Below, in pieces: positions 1 to 7,739 of a DNA stretch of 64,000 nucleotides. Numbering within the stretch: the first letter of the stretch is position 1; the number at the start of each line of letters is the position of its first letter. The notes under the pieces are model-generated. The model saw nothing but the letters and a program-made list of their open reading frames with translations. It was not told the origin of the DNA and did not search any database. The position numbers were made by a program, and so were the translations under genes. Source of the DNA: an uncultured Bacteroidota bacterium (GTDB lineage Bacteria > Bacteroidota > Bacteroidia > Chitinophagales > Chitinophagaceae); assembly GCA_903887415.1 (NCBI GenBank), contig CAISPO010000003.1, positions 124,001-188,000 of the forward strand, in the 5' to 3' direction.

Positions 1-8
1 AGGCACAA

Positions 9-692
9 ATGACCGCTACCGGAGTACAGGGCAGTGTCGTTTGGATGGCTTTCTTCATCCTGCTTTTTACGATCCCTGTGCACTACCTGCTGCAACTTAG
101 AAGAACTTTAAATGCATCGGCGCAGAAGTTTATTATGCTCATGTCCATTTGTGTCGTAATTTTTGTTCTGTATTCTTCGCTCACTCAGATCGCATACCGG
201 TACATGATCGTGTGTATAGTGTTTACCATGGTCTTCCTGGCTGTGTGTATTACTACGTTCATCGCCACTGAGATCAAACCGGTTTTTTACATGGCCATCT
301 GTGGTATCCTGCTCATAGGCGCCTATGGATTTTATTCTAATGACCGGGCTGAGGATACACAACTCGGGGCTTTCGGAACGATGAACATTGAGCTGCACGA
401 ATTTTCTTACCTCGAAAAGGAACACGCATACGACAAAGATATCGCATTCGCATGCACGTGGGAACTGCTGCGGCTAACAGATACCACGCAAGGATTTCTG
501 AGTTCCTCACGTACTTTTACGCATCTGCATCGCTTCCCTGTAACACCTGCCACCGAATATGCGATGTTTGGCAATTGTTGCGACTGCGACCCAGGCGATT
601 ATCAGCGCATGATTAAGGACACATCCTTTCATCGGGTATTTGCAATGAAAGATCGCAGAATGTGGGTAGAAATCTATAAGCGCAACAGATAA
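9..692 (+). CDS. Membrane protein, C-terminal part (probably cut by window edge)
   Basis: The reading frame is open to the left edge (no stop in the codons before the ATG at 9), so this is probably the C-terminal part of a longer membrane protein. Three hydrophobic segments lie at about residues 10-28, 40-62 and 66-105, the last possibly two spans, followed by a soluble tail of about 115 residues with a CCDCD cluster near residue 192. The pattern of helices followed by a periplasmic tail resembles polytopic glycosyltransferases of the PMT/GT39 type, but no diagnostic motif is visible. Function is not assigned. Confidence 0.6.
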   Translation: MTATGVQGSVVWMAFFILLFTIPVHYLLQLRRTLNASAQKFIMLMSICVVIFVLYSSLTQIAYRYMIVCIVFTMVFLAVCITTFIATEIKPVFYMAICGILLIGAYGFYSNDRAEDTQLGAFGTMNIELHEFSYLEKEHAYDKDIAFACTWELLRLTDTTQGFLSSSRTFTHLHRFPVTPATEYAMFGNCCDCDPGDYQRMIKDTSFHRVFAMKDRRMWVEIYKRNR

Positions 693-762
693 CAAAGCCC
701 GATGCGTTCTTGATTCACATCCGGTGGCATTGTGAGCGAAAAGCAGTTATGCCCACCCACTG

Positions 763-1188
763 TTACATCCCGCCACCAGGCTGCAAAATGCTTATGCGGT
801 TATCCTCCGGGTCCATGCAGGATATCCAAAGGCCTACACCGGGTATCATCATTGGCTCCATGCTTTGCTGGCCTTTTTCGTCCATAGCGCCCAGCATCTT
901 GCCGCCGCCTGCAGTTACGGCCTTCATTGCCGCCTGTATATCCTGCACAGAGATCACAACTGAAGGCGCATGCGACAGCGGGCTTTCCATTTTTTGATAA
1001 AAGCCCCCGTTAATAGTTCCCGGTGTCTTCACCATACCTTTTTCATCGGTGTCTGCGGTCTGGGCAACCACATAGTTGCCCATTTCGGCGCCTAATTGCT
1101 GCATCTTCCATCCGAAAGCAGATTCATAAAATTTCTTCATGCGCTCCCGGTCGAAATAGCCCATTTCAAAATGCACAACTGGATTCAT
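763..1188 (-). CDS. VOC family (glyoxalase/bleomycin-resistance-like) protein
   Basis: A 141-residue single-domain protein with a vicinal oxygen chelate pattern. It opens VVHFEMGYFDRERMKKFYESAFGW, continues with beta strands and AMKAVTAGGGKMLG, and ends GVGLWISCMDPEDNRISILQP, matching the paired beta-alpha-beta-beta-beta modules of small VOC proteins. Substrate and metal use cannot be read. The longer frame begins at 1287, but the extra 33 residues are not VOC-like, so the ATG at 1188 is preferred. The gene is convergent with the membrane protein on its left and followed upstream by a 500-base stretch without a credible gene. Confidence 0.8.
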   Translation of the reverse strand: MNPVVHFEMGYFDRERMKKFYESAFGWKMQQLGAEMGNYVVAQTADTDEKGMVKTPGTINGGFYQKMESPLSHAPSVVISVQDIQAAMKAVTAGGGKMLGAMDEKGQQSMEPMMIPGVGLWISCMDPEDNRISILQPGGGM

Positions 1189-1688
1189 AACTGTATATTT
1201 TATTGGTGAGTTTTTATTTGAAATAAAGATAAGGAAGAGTTGATGAGTTGCAAAAATTGAACAGTTTCGTTCAAAATAAAATTGCACAGTTTTTTGTTGG
1301 CTATCAATGACCTATGCTTTGAAAATTGCACACTGGCCCGTTTATGTGAAGTTTTTTTGTCGCCTTGCCCGACTGAAATCCTCATTATCCGGCTCTCATT
1401 ATTTTTTCTTTCTTTTGCTTCGCCAAAAGAAAGAAACAAAGAAAAGGCGATTTTTTTCCAAAGGCTCCGCCGGAAAAAAATAGCTCTACTCTGTTATCGC
1501 AGTTCACCAATCACCTGTATGGCGCTGGTTTTGAGTCTCCACATTACTGTTATTATTCACCATCAATCGTGTCAACTAATTTCATCAATTGAGCTACTCA
1601 ATCGTGTCACGACCCAAAAAGGCGCCATCATATCCTCAACAACTGTGCTACTATGTTTGCCAGTGTGTGAAATAAACTAACCCGTTAG
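1189..1688. other. Gene-poor intergenic stretch with stem-loop repeats
   Basis: No credible gene here. An open frame on the plus strand at 1282-1680 runs through the stem-loop repeat, is Ser/Leu/Ile-rich with no recognisable domain, and is treated as chance. The stretch holds a 13-bp stem-loop (1405-1436), a second stem of T7-CC/GG-A7 type (about 1456-1486), and two copies of CAATCGTGTCA near 1567 and 1600. Confidence 0.6.
1405..1436. repeat. T/C-rich 13-bp stem-loop, probable dispersed intergenic repeat
   Basis: Thirteen bases at 1405-1417 (TTTCTTTCTTTTG) are exactly complementary to 1424-1436, with a CTTCGC loop. A similar A/T stem follows within 50 bases. I recall this type of paired stem being common between genes in Bacteroidota, where it may act as a bidirectional terminator. 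That recollection is not checked here. Confidence 0.6.
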
Positions 1689-2444
1689 CTAAGCTGCGGC
1701 TTTTGAGCGGGCGAGTCGGCGGCGCTGGGCGCGGTTAAGATGTTTTTCATTTTTGGGAAGAGCTATGGATGGCCGATGTGGAACCTGCCGGGCTTCATTT
1801 GGGTTTACTGATTTTTTACTTGCCGCTGGTGCGACACCTGGCTCCATGTATTGATTTGGGAGATCGTTTTCGTGATCACCGGCCTGATCTGGATTTTCGG
1901 CCCAACAGCGGAGGTCTTCGAGGTCGAGTTGCGCTTCTATATTGTTTTCTTCCGTTGGTGTTGCAGGAACTTGCTCTTTCGTTTTTGCAGGGGCGAATTG
2001 TTTGGGATGAGCTGCAGCACGGGAGAGGATGTAGCCGTCTATGTATGATTTTATGAAATCAGCGTCTTCGGGGTTTTTACTGTTTACGTATTCCATGAAA
2101 TGGCCGCCGAGCTCGAGGGTCTCGTTGAGTGTGTTTCTTGTTTTGAGCTTGTTGATGGTGAGTGTGAGTTTGTAGAGTGCGTTAACTTCTTTGTAGGTTG
2201 GCGCTTTATCACGACGATCTTCAGATAACATGTCTTCCTGCATTTTTGCCATGATGAAATAGCAATTCTCTGCGAGCTGCAAAGGGATGTGCTGGGCGCT
2301 TTTTTTGATGTGGTCCCAATTATAATCACGTACCCAAGCGTGAAGTGTGCTGCGGCTGATACCGAGCATGGATGCGATCTCGCTTTTGCTGAGATCTGTC
2401 TGAAAGTACAGGTGCTGTGCCTGCTGCTGTTGTTCTTGTTTCAT
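1689..2444 (-). CDS. HTH protein related to the N-terminus of phage terminase subunit gpP
   Basis: The 251-residue product starts with a Gln-rich stretch and then a helix-turn-helix (SKSEIASMLGISRSTLHAWV, about residues 19-38) like the DNA-binding head of P2-type terminase gpP and transposase-like HTH domains. A helical middle (about 45-140) follows, then a disordered tail rich in Pro, Asn and Glu, and a basic C-terminus (HLNRAQRRRLARS). No ATPase or nuclease domain is present, so it cannot be a packaging motor, and no other phage gene is nearby. The frame continues upstream to 2576, but those codons lie in a dispersed repeat, so ATG 2444 is chosen. A regulatory DNA-binding role is inferred. 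Confidence 0.7.
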   Translation of the reverse strand: MKQEQQQQAQHLYFQTDLSKSEIASMLGISRSTLHAWVRDYNWDHIKKSAQHIPLQLAENCYFIMAKMQEDMLSEDRRDKAPTYKEVNALYKLTLTINKLKTRNTLNETLELGGHFMEYVNSKNPEDADFIKSYIDGYILSRAAAHPKQFAPAKTKEQVPATPTEENNIEAQLDLEDLRCWAENPDQAGDHENDLPNQYMEPGVAPAASKKSVNPNEARQVPHRPSIALPKNEKHLNRAQRRRLARSKAAA

Positions 2445-2922
2445 GTGCGTAGTTTTTGTTTTTCGCGTGAAGGATCTCTCGCAAAGGCGCCAAGCTCGCA
2501 ATGCCCGCGTTTGGTCTTTAAGGCCGCCAACAGAGAGAAAAACAAAATTAGGGAGTTGTAAATTGACCATACTCACAAAACGCGAGGGAAAATCAGATGG
2601 AATGCAGGATGGGTAAGGGTTTTAGTGGGATTAAAAATTGTGTTTATCTTTTTAAATGTAATGCGCTTACACATCAATCAGAGATTGGTAGCCACGATGA
2701 CGTAGGCACAGCCTACGCCCAACGATTATGTTTTTTTCCTTGCTCAGACTACGAGCAACCGGGGTTTGAAAATCGTGGTTATCTTTTTTTAAAGTAATAC
2801 CAACCAACCTTAGTCATCGGCTTATGTTCTTGCCGTCGGAGACAGAGTTTATCATTGCTTCCGGATGCCCTGCGGAACATCCGGAAGACAAGGTTGTTGT
2901 CCAAGCTTCAGAACTGCAAATG
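2445..2922. other. Non-coding stretch rich in repeats and hairpins
   Basis: No credible gene. It begins with a dispersed repeat (about 2470-2535, including CTCGCAAAGGCGCCAAGC and TTTAAGGCCGCCAA) that also occurs at 12724-12806. Two near-direct repeats with the core GTG(t/g)TTATCTTTTT lie at about 2634-2662 and 2766-2797. Three stem-loops follow: 2701-2717 (CGTAGGC/GCCTACG), 2740-2757 (TTGCTC/GAGCAA) and 2858-2887 (10-bp stem). Confidence 0.6.
2858..2887. terminator. 10-bp perfect stem-loop downstream of the 2923-4787 cassette
   Basis: CTTCCGGATG at 2858-2867 is exactly complementary to 2878-2887, with a 10-base loop. It begins 36 bases past the stop codon of the minus-strand gene at 2923, a position expected of a terminator, but no T-run follows the stem on that strand. 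Confidence 0.45.
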
Positions 2923-4248
2923 CTACTTTTTTAGAACATCGGGGTTTCCAATTAATTTCCTGATATTTTCCCAGTCCCTCAAATCTTGATTAATTAAATC
3001 AGGTGAGTTAATAAGGCGAATTAACTTATTATAAAAGGCTACTTGAAATCCGCTATATGCTGACTGATATTCCGTGTCGGTATATTCAACGTTAAAATCT
3101 GCAAAAGAAAAGGTGAAGCCTTTGTTAGAATCGAAATTCATATTTACCAAAATATCCTCACTCAAAATTATTGATGCTTGTCCCTTGGGCTCGATTTGAT
3201 TTACTTTAACATCTGCTTCATATGATCTTAATTGCTTCTTAAATATTGTGGTCTTACTTATTTTTCCTGTTTGAGAGGTTCGTTTATGAACAATTGAATC
3301 TTCTAGTTCTCCGATATCCTCTTGACTAATTGGTTTTACAGTTATCAGCTGCTTTTTTTGTTTGTTTACGATTTTAGGAGCATACACTTTAAAATAAGTT
3401 TCCGGATCATAATATGCTAATTTATAAGACGAATTTGAGGATTTTATTTTCGATAATGGTCTAAAGATTTCATTTACGTCGTCATCATGGTATTTCTTTT
3501 TAATGTTTTTTATATCATCGTCTGATAGAGGATTAATAAAGATTTCATTATGGTAGTTCGAAATAATTGTAGTTTTCAATTCAAGAATTTCCTTTTCCTC
3601 TCCGTCTCTCGACAAAAAGTCATTGGCAATAGAGAATTTAAAACTGCCATATGCGGAATTCGTGACCAAAGGATTAATTATTTTGTCCACTTCTTTTTCT
3701 ATTGCCTCCAATAACTGGACGGCGCCGTTTACGATAATTTTATATTTCGAGATTGCATACGCGCGTAGGGATTTAAGATAGTTCTCGGTAAATTCACTAA
3801 TCATTTGCAAACTCACAGAATGACCATACGCCGGTAATGATGGTTCCATAACATAATTAATTGAACGAAGTCGTAGTATATTCAAATAATTATATTCACT
3901 ACTTGCAGCTTCCGATGACAAGCCTCGAAAAGACATTGACAATTCTAATGCGTCATTGAGTTGGGACTTAATTAACGGATCTTTACTGTTGAGCAATCCA
4001 AAGAAAATAAATTTCTGAGCAGCTTCAATTTGCCCAGCCTTTAAATTTAGGAAAGCAGCGCTGCGTATAACTATACTCCTGGTCGGTTCAAGTTCTGGTT
4101 TATCAAAATAAAACTCCGCTACTTGACTTTCCAACTCCGCAGCCTTGCTAAATAAATACTGGGCGGTATCATAATTACCCTCAGCAAGAATCATCTTTGC
4201 TTGGAAGGAATAGTCCATTGCTTCTTGGTGTATGAGTCTTGGTTTCAT
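2923..4248 (-). CDS. TPR-like protein of a two-gene cassette, function unknown
   Basis: A 441-residue cytoplasmic protein without signal peptide or membrane segment. Residues 1-100 look like TPR helices (ILAEGNYDTAQYLFSKAAELE, then EPTRSIVIRSAAFLNLKAGQIEAAQKFIFFGL). The rest is mixed alpha/beta with charged stretches and no domain I can name. Its ATG overlaps the stop of the upstream gene by four bases (ATGA), so the two are almost certainly translated together. From memory, a short TPR-like protein with an EPTRS..RSAA motif beside a partner like the upstream gene recurs in unrelated bacteria, mostly as hypothetical proteins. The locus is AT-rich relative to its neighbours, which suggests acquisition. 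Confidence 0.75.
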   Translation of the reverse strand: MKPRLIHQEAMDYSFQAKMILAEGNYDTAQYLFSKAAELESQVAEFYFDKPELEPTRSIVIRSAAFLNLKAGQIEAAQKFIFFGLLNSKDPLIKSQLNDALELSMSFRGLSSEAASSEYNYLNILRLRSINYVMEPSLPAYGHSVSLQMISEFTENYLKSLRAYAISKYKIIVNGAVQLLEAIEKEVDKIINPLVTNSAYGSFKFSIANDFLSRDGEEKEILELKTTIISNYHNEIFINPLSDDDIKNIKKKYHDDDVNEIFRPLSKIKSSNSSYKLAYYDPETYFKVYAPKIVNKQKKQLITVKPISQEDIGELEDSIVHKRTSQTGKISKTTIFKKQLRSYEADVKVNQIEPKGQASIILSEDILVNMNFDSNKGFTFSFADFNVEYTDTEYQSAYSGFQVAFYNKLIRLINSPDLINQDLRDWENIRKLIGNPDVLKK

Positions 4249-4787
4249 GAGTGTACCTCCTTAATTATTTTAGGTTCACTAAAAAGTGTCACTATAACCG
4301 AGGATGGTAAAGTTTTAGCACCGCCCCTATTAATCTGCTCATGCTTGTCTTTCACTCTGCTTTTCAAAGTATTGTTTTTTGTTTCTTTGAGAATTCCCGA
4401 TATTTCGACATAATGACCGCCGTCTAAAAAATTCAAATTGTCATCACCTGGTTCATTCATATTAAAGCAATAATCTACACCAGTACCAATTTCACTTTGT
4501 TCAACATACTTAAATCCGCACAAAACAGACATAACAAACATAGCTATCGATTCGCCGCCATGATAAGCCATATATATTTCTTCTTTCATGGCTGCTGTAG
4601 AGAAATTCGAATCCCAACCGAGTTCGATAATTTCATTACTTCCATCAATACTAACGTCAATTTTCGAATTGGATCCTTTATGAAACCTATCCAACGCTAC
4701 TGCCGCCCATTGGTTATTTACAGTAATTTGAGCGTGTGTCGGGCCTTTAAGAATTACAAGGGTATCATTAAGATGACATGTCTTCAT
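4245..4787 (-). CDS. Hypothetical protein with GTGxDY...ExSGI pattern, cassette partner
   Basis: A 180-residue soluble protein. The distinctive part is residues 75-150: a GGES helix, VEQSEIGTGVDYCF, then a strand ending YVEISGI, then a basic helix (SRVKDKHEQI). An acidic residue after a strand followed by E-x-S in a second strand and a Lys/Gln helix is loosely like a PD-(D/E)XK nuclease core, but this is an inference from spacing and not a family match. It is the first gene of a two-gene unit and overlaps the next by four bases. No upstream neighbour belongs to the unit: 205 bases separate it from the divergent gene at 4993. Confidence 0.75.
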   Translation of the reverse strand: MKTCHLNDTLVILKGPTHAQITVNNQWAAVALDRFHKGSNSKIDVSIDGSNEIIELGWDSNFSTAAMKEEIYMAYHGGESIAMFVMSVLCGFKYVEQSEIGTGVDYCFNMNEPGDDNLNFLDGGHYVEISGILKETKNNTLKSRVKDKHEQINRGGAKTLPSSVIVTLFSEPKIIKEVHS

Positions 4788-4992
4788 AAGCGCAACTTTA
4801 ATAAGGTGAAAGTAAAACAGTTTATGTTATAAAACCAGTGGGACAATTATCAACAATGGAAAAGCTACTCTAAAAAAAGTGATTCTAAGCCCAATTATAA
4901 ATGGAAAAGATTGTTTAAAATATTAGTAATTTTTACCCCTCTTTTGATAGTAGAAGTTAAATCACTTTATTTTTAACCGTTAGTAAAAAACC

Positions 4993-5595
4993 ATGGGAGA
5001 AGTTGAAGATTTAATTCACGACCTTATTGTTGAAGTATATAGGCGAGTAATTGAGTACATTTCGGAACCGTCCTTAATTCTACACGATATTCTTTGGTTT
5101 GTTGCAACGCTTATTTTGGTGGCAGTGATGGTGGGCTGCTTTTTTGTATATAGCTCGATAAAGTCATATTTTGAAGCAATAAAACGCGAGGAAGAATACA
5201 AAATATTTGAAGGAAAAGAAGGTAAGTTGATCGAGAAATACAGTATTGAAATACCGGTAAAAATTGATAAAATCTGGAAAGCAAATATTCAAAAGTATGA
5301 GAGCTGCATAGGAACATTGTACAGAGTGTTTTTAAAAAGCCCTGAAAGACAATTACCCGAAGAAAAAACCATATTATCTTCTGAAATGATGGATGAAATG
5401 TTAGACTCCATATATTATAGCGGTCTCATAAGCAATATCGCAATGAAATACAATCCAACTATTAATAAATTTCGATTTATTGACAATACTGAATTAAGAG
5501 CAAAAATTCCAGAGCATAAGTATTCAAAAATATTTGAAGATAAGATATCTGATTATCTTATCAGTATTGAATCCAACCGAATAACAAAAGAGTAG
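4993..5595 (+). CDS. Small membrane-anchored hypothetical protein
   Basis: A 200-residue protein with one strong transmembrane segment (about residues 31-54, ILWFVATLILVAVMVGCFFVY). A short acidic N-terminal region precedes it, and a long charged, Lys/Glu-rich domain of about 145 residues follows, probably cytoplasmic. No family is recognised. It has the same AT-rich composition as the divergent pair at 2923-4787 and probably belongs to the same acquired block. The ATG at 4993 is the only start before the membrane segment. Confidence 0.65.
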   Translation: MGEVEDLIHDLIVEVYRRVIEYISEPSLILHDILWFVATLILVAVMVGCFFVYSSIKSYFEAIKREEEYKIFEGKEGKLIEKYSIEIPVKIDKIWKANIQKYESCIGTLYRVFLKSPERQLPEEKTILSSEMMDEMLDSIYYSGLISNIAMKYNPTINKFRFIDNTELRAKIPEHKYSKIFEDKISDYLISIESNRITKE

Positions 5596-5837
5596 CCGGC
5601 AGACAGGTGGAGCTTGCCATGTAGGAGTTTGAAACTGTCTAAAACACTTACTGTGCATTAATTCTCGTTAAAATACAAGAAAACATATTAAAGATAATTA
5701 TACACATCCAAACTTGAAGTTGGAACTACGTAGCTGAACAAAAACCAGAAGAACAAGAATCCCCCACCAGCCTCACTAAAAATAACAAACCCCAAACAAA
5801 AACAACCCTAAATTCGCAATCTCAAAACCAACTCATT

Positions 5838-6608
5838 TTGTCAAAGACAGCATTAATAACGGGCAGTACCAGTGGTATAGGCCTGGGTATAGCAAAAGCA
5901 TTTGCAGCACAGGGCTATAATATAGCGTTCAACGGCCTGGAGGCTAATGGCGCAGAGATAGCGCAAGGGGTAGCCGATGAATTTAAGATTCAGCACTCCT
6001 TCTCGCCTGCCAACCTGATGCAGCCGGATGCTATACGCGCTATGGTGGCCGACTCGGTAAAGACCTTCGGGAAGATAGATGTGCTGGTGAACAATGCAGG
6101 CATACAGTTTGTAGCGCCGATAGATGAGTTCCCGGAAGAGAAATGGGATGCGATAATTTCGGTGAACCTCACTGCTGCATTTCATGTTACTAAGGCGGTG
6201 TGGTCCAGTATGAAGGCGAATAAATTCGGGCGCATCATTAATATTGCTTCGGCACATGGGTTGCGGGCGTCTGAGTTCAAAAGTGCGTATGTGGCTGCCA
6301 AGCATGGGCTGGTTGGTTTTACCAAGACAATCGGGCTGGAAGGTGCTCCGTTTGGCATTACCTGCAACGCTATATGCCCCGGCTATGTGGACACCCCGCT
6401 GGTAGAGCAGCAGATACCCGCACAGGCTAAGGCACACAACATGACCGAAAAAGAAGTAGTGGAAAAGATATTCCTGGAGCGCCATGCGGTGAAGGAGTTC
6501 ATACCGGTGGAACTGCTGGCACAAACAGCAGTGTTTCTCGCTTCTGACCTGGCGGGAACAATAACGGGTATTGCAATGCCGGTGGACGCAGGGTGGACGG
6601 CGCAGTAG
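5838..6608 (+). CDS. 3-hydroxybutyrate dehydrogenase-like SDR
   Basis: A 256-residue classical short-chain dehydrogenase. It shows the NAD-binding TGSTSGIG (residues 9-16), NNAG (85-88), catalytic Ser138, Tyr151 and Lys155, and an insertion before the C-terminus (AQAKAHNMTEKEVVEKIFLERH) typical of D-3-hydroxybutyrate dehydrogenases, which interconvert 3-hydroxybutyrate and acetoacetate. The C-terminal GIAMPVDAGWTAQ also fits. The start is TTG (5838). No in-frame ATG lies upstream in the A/C-rich leader, and the fold needs residues from SKTALITG onward. Substrate is inferred from the family, as no partner genes for ketone-body metabolism are adjacent. Confidence 0.8.
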   Translation: MSKTALITGSTSGIGLGIAKAFAAQGYNIAFNGLEANGAEIAQGVADEFKIQHSFSPANLMQPDAIRAMVADSVKTFGKIDVLVNNAGIQFVAPIDEFPEEKWDAIISVNLTAAFHVTKAVWSSMKANKFGRIINIASAHGLRASEFKSAYVAAKHGLVGFTKTIGLEGAPFGITCNAICPGYVDTPLVEQQIPAQAKAHNMTEKEVVEKIFLERHAVKEFIPVELLAQTAVFLASDLAGTITGIAMPVDAGWTAQ

Positions 6609-6690
6609 CAGGAGGCAGTTTACAGTTGGCAGATGGCAGTGGCAGGGGCAGGGGCAGATAGCAGTGGCAGATAGCCCTTGTTTCGTGGAA

Positions 6691-6709
6691 TTTCGCCCTT
6701 TCAGGGCTT
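6691..6709 (+). repeat. Direct repeat copy 1 (TTTCGCCCTTTCAGGGCTT)
   Basis: Identical to 6760-6778, 69 bases apart. It contains an internal GCCCT/AGGGC palindrome. It probably belongs to a dispersed intergenic repeat family. Confidence 0.7.
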
Positions 6710-6759
6710 GCACTCTGTTATGTGCCCGTTTTCGAGAGGCTTCACCTCTCGCTGGTATA

Positions 6760-6778
6760 TTTCGCCCTTTCAGGGCTT
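6760..6778 (+). repeat. Direct repeat copy 2 (TTTCGCCCTTTCAGGGCTT)
   Basis: Second exact copy of the 19-base repeat at 6691-6709. It lies 43 bases before the start of the hydrolase gene. The longer open frame of that gene runs through this repeat, an argument for the later start codon. Confidence 0.7.
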
Positions 6779-6820
6779 TACAAAGATCCCCTGGCGGAAG
6801 GCTGGGCAACTAAGAAAAAT

Positions 6821-7669
6821 ATGGAGCAAACGCTTACCAAGACCAGCAATTACCTGGCCGTAAACGACATCAACATTCATTACATCGACCACCATTCTGA
6901 TGGGCCGGTGCTGATATTGCTGCACGGCCTCACGGCTAATGCGCATGCTTTTGATGCGCTGATAGACGGACTGCAGCCCAACTACCGGGTGATATGCCCC
7001 GACCTGAGGGGGAACGGCCTGAGCGACAAGCCTGCATTCGCCTACTGTATGGAAGACCATGCGCAGGATATACTGGGCTTGATAGAACACCTTGGAGGGA
7101 AAAAAGTGTATCTCGGCGGCCATTCTTTTGGCGGTTATCTTGCCTTTTATATAGCCACGAATTATCCGCATGTAGCGGACAGGCTGGTGATACTGGATGC
7201 TGCAAAATCCATGAACCCTATGGCGCCGCAGATGCTGTCGAAGGCGCTGTCGCGGCTGGATGTGGTGTACCCGAGCTTCGATGATTACATTGCCCATGTA
7301 AAGAAAGCACCCTACCTCAATTTCTGGGACCATGCCATGCTCAGCTACTACCGTGCCGATGTGGAGGACCTGCCAAAAGGCCATGTAAAGCCGCGCTGCA
7401 ACCTTATGGCAGTTACCGAGAAATCGATGGGGCTTGCAGGTTTAGACTGGCCGGGCATCATCACGATGATAGAACAGCACACTATACTCATCAACGCGCT
7501 GGACGACTACACCATGGGCGAGCCGCTGCTGCCAGATGAAATAGCGAAAGAGACGGTAGAGATGATGAAAAATGCAAAGTATGCGGGCGTGGATGGCAAC
7601 CACCAGACCATGCTATATGGTGATGGCGCGAAAGAAACCGTCAAGCATATAGCGGGATTTTTGGTGTAA
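6821..7669 (+). CDS. Alpha/beta hydrolase
   Basis: A 282-residue alpha/beta-hydrolase fold protein. HGLTAN (35-40) forms the oxyanion-hole strand-loop, DLRGNGLSD (61-69) is the usual following motif, and the nucleophile elbow GHSFGG puts the catalytic Ser at 102. A late GNHQTM motif supplies the likely catalytic His. A cap region lies around residues 130-220. There is no signal peptide, so it is cytoplasmic. The substrate is unknown; esterases, C-C hydrolases and haloperoxidase-like enzymes share this pattern. The frame opens at 6722, but those codons read through a dispersed repeat, so ATG 6821 is used. It follows the SDR gene in the same direction, 212 bases away. Confidence 0.85.
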   Translation: MEQTLTKTSNYLAVNDINIHYIDHHSDGPVLILLHGLTANAHAFDALIDGLQPNYRVICPDLRGNGLSDKPAFAYCMEDHAQDILGLIEHLGGKKVYLGGHSFGGYLAFYIATNYPHVADRLVILDAAKSMNPMAPQMLSKALSRLDVVYPSFDDYIAHVKKAPYLNFWDHAMLSYYRADVEDLPKGHVKPRCNLMAVTEKSMGLAGLDWPGIITMIEQHTILINALDDYTMGEPLLPDEIAKETVEMMKNAKYAGVDGNHQTMLYGDGAKETVKHIAGFLV

Positions 7670-7739
7670 ATAGCAGTTTGCCGGCAGATATGAATTACAT
7701 CCTGATTACGAAAGGCGATAGCCACAACACCAGGCAGTC

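Larger units (their letters stand above)
6609..6820. other. Intergenic stretch with GGCAG-rich tract and duplicated repeat
   Basis: A GGCAG/GGCAGT-rich low-complexity tract (about 6628-6674) is followed by two exact copies of TTTCGCCCTTTCAGGGCTT (6691-6709 and 6760-6778). Each contains a short GCCCT/AGGGC palindrome. A perfect 7-bp stem-loop, CGAGAGG/CCTCTCG, lies between them at 6733-6751. Confidence 0.7.

Noticed and set aside
1282-1680. 132-codon plus-strand open frame
   Set aside because: It reads through the A/T stem-loop repeats, has no domain or conserved pattern, and no promoter-like box.
5853-6809. 318-codon minus-strand open frame opposite the SDR gene
   Set aside because: It has no recognisable domain, and the opposite strand carries a complete SDR with catalytic residues.
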